DNA from: Nelumbo lutea
Taxonomy: Eukaryota; Streptophyta; Magnoliopsida; Proteales; Nelumbonaceae
Direction: 5' to 3'
Assembly: GCA_022828595.1 (NCBI GenBank)
Contig: JAKGHH010000001.1
Span: forward strand, 203,751,813-203,815,812
Length of the DNA stretch: 64,000 nt
Shown here: positions 47,801 through 56,800 of the stretch, in pieces
How positions within the stretch are numbered: the stretch's first letter is position 1
Layout of the letters: every line of letters starts with the position of its first letter
Notes under the pieces: generated by a model
Databases searched by the model: none
Told to the model about the DNA's origin: nothing
The model's input: the letters and a program-made list of their open reading frames with translations, nothing else
Position numbers and translations under genes: made by a program

Positions 47801-50800
47801 ATATTCTTAGGTTCAAAATAATAAATAGAAATAAATACTGGAGAAAGATTAGGAGAAGAAGAGAAGAGAAGGAGAGAACACAACCTGGTTCGAACTAGCG
47901 TAATCTCTCCCTAGTCGGCCAGTTCTATTTGTAGCTTTCTAAAACATTGCACAAAGTATATTGTGCCCTCACTTAAGTGTGGGACACATCACTTAACTTA
48001 TGATCTACTTGTAACTACAGCAGCATATAAAACAATGTAAAATGAGTATACTACCCCTCTGATATTCATTATTTCCACACAATGTTTCCAACATTTCTGA
48101 CATGCTTTGTATATTTGGACAGCTGATGTTTACACCAACACTGATATTTTAAACCTTGATTGTACTATGAGTTCAATATCCCCGCCTGATAATTTGCTGA
48201 TCTCTTTTTTTTTATGAATAAAATTATTTGCTGATCTATTAGCCAATGTTTTAAAATGTGGAAGCATGACGCAAGGTTTAGAACACAAGAGGTGTAAGCT
48301 TCCCAAACAAAATGAAGCTTATGCCTCCTTAAGAGAACGGGGGATGAGGAGGAAGGAGGAGGAAGAAGAGGCAGAAGAATCTCATTTTCTTTATATTTAA
48401 TAAAAAACTTTTATATTAAGAAGAATGAAGATGCATAACACTAGTTAAAAGGGGATATTTTCTTTCTTTTTCTCTTTTTTTTTCTTCTCTTTCTTTCTTT
48501 TTCTTTCCCTTCCCTTTCTTTTCCTTTCCTTTCCTTTCCTTTTTTCCAGTTTTTCTTTCTTTTCTATTTTCTTCTGTCTTTTTACATGAGGTGTGCATGA
48601 GGCACATGAGGCATAAACCTCTAGCACGCCTCATTAAAAAAGCGTATGAGGCATACGCTTCTTGCACCTGAGGTGTACGCCTCAGAGGTGTCGGCACATT
48701 TGGCATACGCCTCAGGGTGTTTTGGGGGCACATTGCCTGGAGTCTTTGATATTTACTATATTTCGATTATAAAGTTAATACCACTTCGGCAAACCATAGA
48801 CTTTTGATAATGAACTACATAAAGCTATTTGTAAATTGGAGGAAATTACTATTTTTTACTAGTATAAGACATACATGCATAAATACATATATAAGAATAT
48901 AGAAGATGTATAACAAAAGAAAACTAAGAGGGCAAAATAAATGGTTTTGGCTTTCTGAGTATGAATCTAGGCATATAAGATAACTGGGATAAGAAAAGAA
49001 TACATTATGCTGAGAAAGCAATCCATCATCTCCTTGTTCCTTCAAAAGGCGGTTTTGCTTCAGTGTTTCATTCATTGCACGCACAGCCCTGGACAAGTTA
49101 ATTAAGCAGATAATAAGCACAATATGCATTAAATTACAAGGAAAATTATAGTGAATCCTAAACACAACAGCAAAAGAATATGGGTTCAAGTCTGAGAGTA
49201 ACCATTTGTGCAAGGAAAAATGCTGAAGATGTTAGGTCCATATCCGGCAAGACCACAGATAGAGGGGAGCGATGTAATGGTTCTCAGGACATGACCACAA
49301 AGTTAATACATGCTAGTAAAGTGAATCATGTTTAAGTAAGTATCCCGTTTGCCTTTACATTGATGTAGACAGCCATAACCTTTAATTGTGAAGGTGGAGT
49401 ATACTAAAACTAAGCCAATTTTATGTGGTGGATTCATAGGTTTCAAGGCACCAAGGTGAGGGATGGATTTTTTATAAGTAAAAGACATATATCCGAGGGT
49501 AGTTCCCTAGGTTCCATAACCATATATCCTTAATAATTATCCATAATTTTCATAAGAAAAGTATAAACTTCATGCTATAAAAGTATAGAAAATTAACATA
49601 TTCCAACATATTCATGAGAAGAAAAATAAGAAAAAAAAAAGAAAATTGAAAAAATATAGGGGCTGAAACCCTACTTTTGTTAAAGGAAAAGAAGAAAAAG
49701 TAGAAGAAGAAGAAAATGTGTTGATTAGATAACATTTTAAGTTCTTCCTTATTGGTTTAGGTTTTGAAGCCTTTAAGGGTTCAATACAGCACTTAGCAAT
49801 GTTTGTCTTGATTAAACCCTAACAAGTAAGAAAATAATTAAAAGAAATTAGTATATAAACACACAATGAATATTTTAGTTTAATAGTGTCTATTTTATAA
49901 TTATAACCTCAAAAAATTAAGAACATAAAAGTATTTTATAACACAGTACAAAACTGCTTGGCAATTAGGCAAAGTCAGCCTCCAAGGGTGCCTTGTCGGC
50001 AAGGTGCGCACCTTAGCGTTACCTTGACAACTAAGGGTGGATTTCCCTTTGTAATACCATGAAGTCTAATGAATATTTTCTCCTAGTACCTCCAAGAATT
50101 TTTATTCTTATTTTCCTATAAAGTGAAAAAGCAAGAGAGAGTGAGGGAGTAAAATATTTCTAAGAATGTCAACATGTATTTGATTGGTTTCAAAGAGTAG
50201 GTGGAGACCACAAAAGAATAACGATTCCAAAAAGTTTCTTTCAAGTAATGGTTATTTTCATGCATGTATGCACGCATGTATGTATGTATGTACTTACAAA
50301 GAAAAAGAGTGCCAAGAAAGGGGTGGGTGAGGCCCACTAACAATTAACTTTTTTCTTGCCAACAAAGATAATTTATTATCAGTTACTGATAAAAAAATGT
50401 TTCATTAATGCCATGTTGGGCATCCCTAGTTGCTGCTTTGACTATTTGGTGCCTAGGCACTGACTAGTCAACCACAAAAATGTATGTTCCAAATATTAGA
50501 TATTGATGCAATCTCACATATAAATTAAATATAGAATGAAAATATGCAATGAAAGAATGATAATAGAGCATCTAGTCAGTGATTTTTCTTTTTTCAGTAA
50601 TAAACAGAAAAGGAAATTTATTAAAAAAGAAATGGGAAAAACAACAAATATAAAACAACAAAGTACAAAACAAAGACCAAAGCCTCCATGACCCAAAATA
50701 TAAAACAATGACCAACCTTGCTTGCAAAACCCACTCCCCTTGAAATAACCCAAAAAAATATATAGAAAACTTAAAAGATCTCCACTTTCTTTTAATGTTT

Positions 50801-53800
50801 GCATCATTTCTTTTTATATACTATCAACTAATGATGCACCATTACAAATTCTTAAACTCTAAAGAAACTAGCATGAAAATCAAAATAAAAGCACATATGA
50901 TACTATTTTAAATAATTGCAGGTAAATACAAACAAGTCTTAAAATAACTTTGTAGTAGGATAGGTCAACCTAGTTTATGCCTAGTTGTCCCAAGTAACCT
51001 CATTGTGACTATCAACTGACTTTTAGTGGGTCAGTATGGCCCTCAATAGACTAGTCAGTTGACAAGTCAACAACTAGTTCATGCTTTGGTAACACTTTTT
51101 TTTTTTGAAGTAATAGAAGATTTTATTAATAAGGGAAAATCTCTTAAAGTACCCCCAAAGTTTTAGGAAGTTTACTTACTCTACCCCTACTGCTTAGAAG
51201 TCTTAAAGTATCCCCAAGATTTCTGACAATTGACTAAATCCTCCCCTGTTGTTAATGCCCATTAACAGAAAGATTGAAAAGACTATTTACCCATCATTCT
51301 TTAAATTTTAAGAATGCAACATTTGAATAAGGGTGCAATATTTGAACAATCCAAGTATCATTTGCTTACGGCTTCTCATAAAACTAGTTGTCTCTGGTCA
51401 AGATATTTCTTATTCCACATCTTCTTCTTCTTCAGCCCCTATATTTTTTGAATTTTCTTTCCTTTCTTCTTTTTCTTCTCATAAATATGTTGATTTTCTA
51501 GACTTAAACATAAAGTTTATAATTTTCTTATGAAAATTATGGATAGTTATTAAAGAAAGTTGGTTATGGCACCTAGGGAACTACCCTAGGATATGTGATT
51601 TTTACTTAAAAAAAAATCCATCGCCTAGGCGACAAGGTGCCCCCCTGTCGCCTAGTCTCAACTTGGCGCCTTGAAAACTATGGTCACATGTAAATGGGGG
51701 GTACTTTAAGGGGAGGATTAAGTCAATTGTCAGAAAACTTAGGAGGTACCTAAACAGTAGGAGTAGAATAAGTCAATTTCCTAAAACTTAGGGATACTTT
51801 AAGAGATTTGCCCTATTAATAATTCATAAGAAACATCTTATACAATGAGCTTCCCACAAACATGCGTGAGATGCAGCCTCAAAAATAGTAACATATTACA
51901 ATTGAGCCCAAAATAGATGATCCCTATGCACCCCTTGCTTAGAGCTAAACAGTCAGCTAATCCATTATCTGATCTCCCTTCCCACTGAATTCTTATTGTT
52001 CAGATCACTTAGCCACCCAATTATCAGCTTCAAGTCCCCCCTCAATTAGAAATCTATCAATTTTGATTTCTCTAGCAAACTGTGCCCCCTGCAGAACAGC
52101 TTGAAACTCAGCTTGGATAGAGTCCCCTTCACCTACAGGACCTGAGAATAAAGCAAATATATTACCATGTGCAATTCTGAACACACCCTCTATTCCTGAA
52201 AGTCCTGGATTCTCCAAGCTGCTACCATTTTTTTTTATTGGAAACAGTTAACTTTCATCGAGGATATCAAATAAACATCTTATACTGTCAACCACTCAGA
52301 CAAAGAATGTTGACCCCAAACAACATCAAGAATTACAGTACAGCCCAAAAAACAAAAGTTTTCCCTGAACGTCCCCTGCTTTGCCAAGCTATCTGCCACA
52401 GAGTTGGCTGATCTCCTTACCCATTTGAATATTACTCCAGATTCCCTTGCCAAGCAGATTATTTCCCCAATTTTCGGTCAAAAATTCCATACACCCAACT
52501 TCTTTGTTTGCAGCCACCCTATTAATAATTTAGAGTCCCCTTCCACCTCCAAGTTCCGAAATCCCCATTGCTTGGCAAATCTCAAGCTTTGTAGGAGAGC
52601 CAAAAATTCAGCTCTCAAAGAGTCTCCCACTCCTATGGACCAAAGTATAGTGCCACCATTCTACCCTCCCCATCCCTGAAGACTCCCCCAGCTCCTGAGG
52701 GTCCTGGATTACCAATGGAGCATCCATCAAAGTTTAATTTTACCCTTTGTTCTGCTGCAGGTGTCCAAGAAGGCTGAAAGACAGCTTGACTGGTTGAAGA
52801 GTTTTTAAATAAGTCACTTAATTTCAGCCAATGTATGACTTTAATGGCTACGCAGTCAATGATTTGTTCTGTTGATCTTTGTGCCCCTTGGAATATTCTG
52901 TTATTCCTTTCTTCCCATAAAGAACAAACAATGGCTGCTCTTGTTTCCCTCCACATCACTTTTCCCCTTTTCTTTGGTAGGAAGAAACTTGGGTTGAAAA
53001 GACTTGTCACATCCGAGGGAGGGGTTCACCTACAGCCAAATAAGGAAGAAAACTAACTCCACACACAAGAAGCAAAGGAACAAGAAAGTAAAAGATGTGT
53101 TACTGTCTCACCATTTCCCAAATAGAGGCAACAAACATGAGGATTGAAGGAAAGGGGCCTCCTGGGTGCAAGGATTGAAGGAGGGCGAAGAAGAAAGAGG
53201 CACAGGTAAAGAAGCCATAAAGGGACTCTGACCAAATCCAACTGTCCTGACAAGAGAGGTCTAGGAATGCAATATTAAGAAGGGAGATAAGATCACCAAC
53301 TAAGCTCATTTCAAATTCCCTTAACCCTCTCCTTAATCCTAGATCCCAAGAGTTTTCATTAACAAGCACTGAAAAAATCACTCTCCCTTTGTTGAGAGAC
53401 AAAGAATAGATAGGTGGAAATCTGTCTTTGAGAAGAGTGTCCCCAAGCCAGACATCCTCCCAGAAACATACTATATTACCTTTTAGAGTTGGCCGAGTAG
53501 GGGTAACTTAAGTCTTTTTCATTTTACTTTAAGTGATGCTTGGAAATACTGTTTTATTTTAAATTTCTTGTCCCATACTTAAGTAGGGGCATATTTGACT
53601 TTGTACCCTTAATGAATATAATAAAAGGTTATGGTCGACTAGGAGGGTTTAGAGTCTCCTGTTCGACAGATTTCTGCTCTCTCTATCTCTGAACAGAACT
53701 TGTCTGAACCATCAAAACATGGTATCAGAGCGATAAATATGAAAAAGGAAGGCTGTGATCTCAAAGTTTCTGAACCTGTGATCTCTCCTCTTCTTATTTT

Positions 53801-56800
53801 CCCCTTTTTTTCTGGGCTACGACCTAGGTTACACCAAGTAGAAGGCTGTGGCAACCCTTTTGGTGATTACAGGACAAATGCAATCTTCATTACAGGTGTT
53901 AGGAAGGTGCGGCAGCCCTAGGTTGGTGATTCTAAGATTGCTGTCACCATGAGTGACAGCCCTAGTGTTTGTGCAGTCGTGTATATGGTGGTTCATACCC
54001 TCTACTAAGCAGTTTCAAGAGGGTTTTCTTCCTTGTTCGTTGCAGTTATGGTGGTTGGCTATCAATAGTGGGGTGAGGAATTTTTTTTGAAGGAGATGGC
54101 TGAATGGGTCTGAATGTCTGAATGGTGATAGTTATTTTTAGGGTGGTTGGTTGAAAGAGTGCCATGAGGTGACGTGTAGACTACAGTAGTGTTGACTTAA
54201 CAGCAGAAATATTTTTCATTGGTTGGTTGATAATTCAGAAGTAGGAAGAGCAATTGATAGTTACCAGTATCGAGAACACCATGGCAGCAACTGGAGATGG
54301 TGGTAGTGATCAGAAATCTAGTGTGATGATCCCCTCAGACTATTAAGGTGTGCAGATGACATCAATTAAACTTAATGGTGAAAATTATGTGCCATGGGCC
54401 AAGTCGGTGGAGGTTTTTCTCAAGACCAAGAGGAAGGTGAAACATGTGAAGGAGGATAAACCATCAGCTAAATCTCCAGGGTTTGATGATTGGGAACAAG
54501 AGGATGCCCGAATCATGACATGGTTATGGGACAATATCAAACTCAAGATAAGTGCAAACTTTATGTTCTTAGATACAACCAAGGAAATATAGGAACATGC
54601 AAAGAAACTTTGTTCTGGACAGGACAATACTACGAGAGTATATCAGCTCTATCAGGAGTACTTTAATTTACAACAAGGAAATCAAACCCTTGAAGATTAT
54701 TATGCTAGTAATGTCTATCACCCCCTCACTTCAGATGTCAAAATTCAGCAACAATAGGAGCAACTTAAATGTAACTAGCTTTTTAGTAGGGCTGAATATT
54801 GGGAGGTTCTGCTCTTCCTACACTTGAGGAAGTACCACAACTTCTAACAGATCAGTGTTTGTTGTAGCGAGAGGAGGTGGATGTGGAAATAGAGGGGGAG
54901 GACATGCATTTCAAGGAGGTCATGGTAGTGGAAATGGTGGAGGTCGTGACTCAAGGGAGGCCATGGCAGAGGAAGAGGGCACACTACTAGGAGGTGTACA
55001 CATTGTGGCAGGGAAGGACATTCAATTAATTTATGTTATCATCTACATGGCCCACCTTCCACATGGGCTACATCTACATTTGCTTCCAGGAAGAAGATGA
55101 TGAGTGTACCATGAGATGAGTATGAGAGGTAAGCATGTCATAGGTTGTAGGTTGTAAATGGGTGTATACTATTAAATATACACCCAAGTGGGAGCTCACC
55201 GCTCTTCTACATCTACATCTTTTGTTGTTCAACACAATCACACGTGGGAGCTTACCACTCTTCTTCCAGGTAAGCATGTTGTAGGTTGTAAATGGGTGTA
55301 AACTATTAAATATTTACTAGATAGTAGTGTGGAACGGTTTAAAGCCCGATGGTTGCTAAGGGTTACTCTCAATTGTAAGGGGTGGATTATATGGAGACAT
55401 TCTCTCTTGTTGCTAAGATTGATTCAGTTCGTGTCTTTATTTCCTTGGAAGTTATGTATGATTGGCCTTTGTTTCAACTTGACATTAAAAATGCCTTCCT
55501 CTATGGTGATCTTTTGGAGGAGATCTACATGTACAAGCCAGGAGGAAGTCTTGAGATAGTCAAGTATACAGATGCAGATTGGGTAGGCTCGATGTCTGGC
55601 AGGAGATCCACTACAAGGTATTGCACATTTCTTGGAGGAAATCTGGTGACATGGAAAAGTAAGAAGCAAACTATTGTGGCGAGTAGTGCTGAAGCTGACC
55701 ACAGGGCCATGGCACATACCGCATGTGAACTAGTATGGTTGAAAAATCTTCTTAAAGAAGTTGAATTCTCAATGAGCAAACCGATGAGATTGTACTGTGA
55801 TAACCAAGCTACAATCCACATCTCATCTAATCTAGTCTTTCAATGAGCAAACCGATGCCAACTCACCCATGAATACCTTCCACCACTTCATGCCAAAGTC
55901 TCTCCCTCTCTAGTAGACACCTCCATAGCCACTTACCCAGCAAAGCTGTATTCTTTTTTCCTAAGTTACCAATTCCAAATCCCCCCTACTCCATACTCTT
56001 GCAAACAACTTCCCATTTAACCAAGTGATCCTTCCTTCCCTAGGCTCCCACAAGAAATTTCTCATGATTTTCCCTACCTTCAACACCTCCCTTTGTGGCA
56101 CTAACAAAGAAAAACCATTCATTGGGTCCCATTTAAATTATCTTATCTCCTATTAGGTTACATAAGGCAAGAGAACACTTTGGTTAGCCAGAAAAACTAA
56201 ACAGGGTTTCCCATTTTGGGGGAACTAACATCATCCCTACAACTAATTAGTAACCCAGTCCTCAGTCCTCAACCATCCATTCATCCCAACGTAATGATAA
56301 GAAGAGCTACAAAGAATGGAGCATGGTTCAAAGTATAAATACACCTCTATGTATCGATACTTTCAACGATACTCCCCCCATTGTTTTTTTTTTGTTTGAA
56401 GTTTCAATCTATATATATATATATATATATAATATTTTAAAAGAATGGGCTCCCGCAAACAATTGTAAATTTCAATTAATTTTGATATGATACAAGGCAT
56501 ATCATATCAAAATTTTGACGAGGCCCATCCCTTTCAAATAGCTTTATCTCCATCCTTTAAAAAAATACATTATTGAAGAAAATTTCAATTAATTATTAAG
56601 GGAAACGAATATTTGATAGAACCACAAACGTTAGAAAAATAAGGGGAAACAAGAAATAAAGAGACAAATAATTAAAATGGACCTGTAACATGTCAATAGC
56701 TTATGGATAATAATAATAATAGAAGCAGTAGAGAGGAAAATTGTGACCAAAACTATGATATTATCTAAATAATAATAGAAGCCCCAAAGCAAAATGATGA

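Larger units (their letters stand above)
40519..48060 (-). mobile_element. Ty1/copia element copia-2, carrying a second copia (copia-3)
   Basis: Direct LTRs at 40519-40810 and 47781-48060 bound the unit. On the - strand the order is LTR, PBS, gag start (47270-46959), a second element's gag-PR-INT-RT (about 46220-42210), then copia-2 protease-integrase (about 42200-41288), a pre-RT stretch (41155-40883), polypurine tract and LTR. Copia-2 has no RT or RNase H of its own. All within the 11.9-kb kinase intron. Confidence 0.8.
37150..49003 (-). other. Kinase intron of 11.9 kb, mostly transposons
   Basis: From left to right it holds a LINE 3' end (37738-38260), a hAT-type element (39198-39899), family E copy 1, two intermixed copia elements (40519-48060) and family E copy 2. 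Little unassigned sequence remains. Confidence 0.75.
51096..52227 (-). mobile_element. LINE 3' end, opposite strand, interrupted by a MULE
   Basis: A T-run at 51096-51106 is the tail. The RNase H part at 52217-52005 reads NPGLSGIEGVFRIAHGNIFA, DSIQAEFQAVLQGAQFARE and FLIEGG. The piece between tail and RNase H is split by the element at 51133-51813. It resembles the LINE end at 60685-60940. Its upstream end meets the tail of the next LINE at 52228. Confidence 0.75.
53485..55860 (+). mobile_element. Ty1/copia element copia-4 with deleted pol, no 3' LTR found
   Basis: A left LTR (about 53485-53719) is followed by an intact primer-binding site, a leader, gag (54281-55095) and a short RT-RNase H fusion (55329-55846). 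It is related to copia-2 by gag and by LTR words such as GGCCGACTAG. Protease, integrase and most of RT are missing. Confidence 0.75.

Noticed and set aside
48416..48733. Lys/Glu-rich open frames on the - strand
   Set aside because: Composition artefact of the homopyrimidine tract in family E copy 2.
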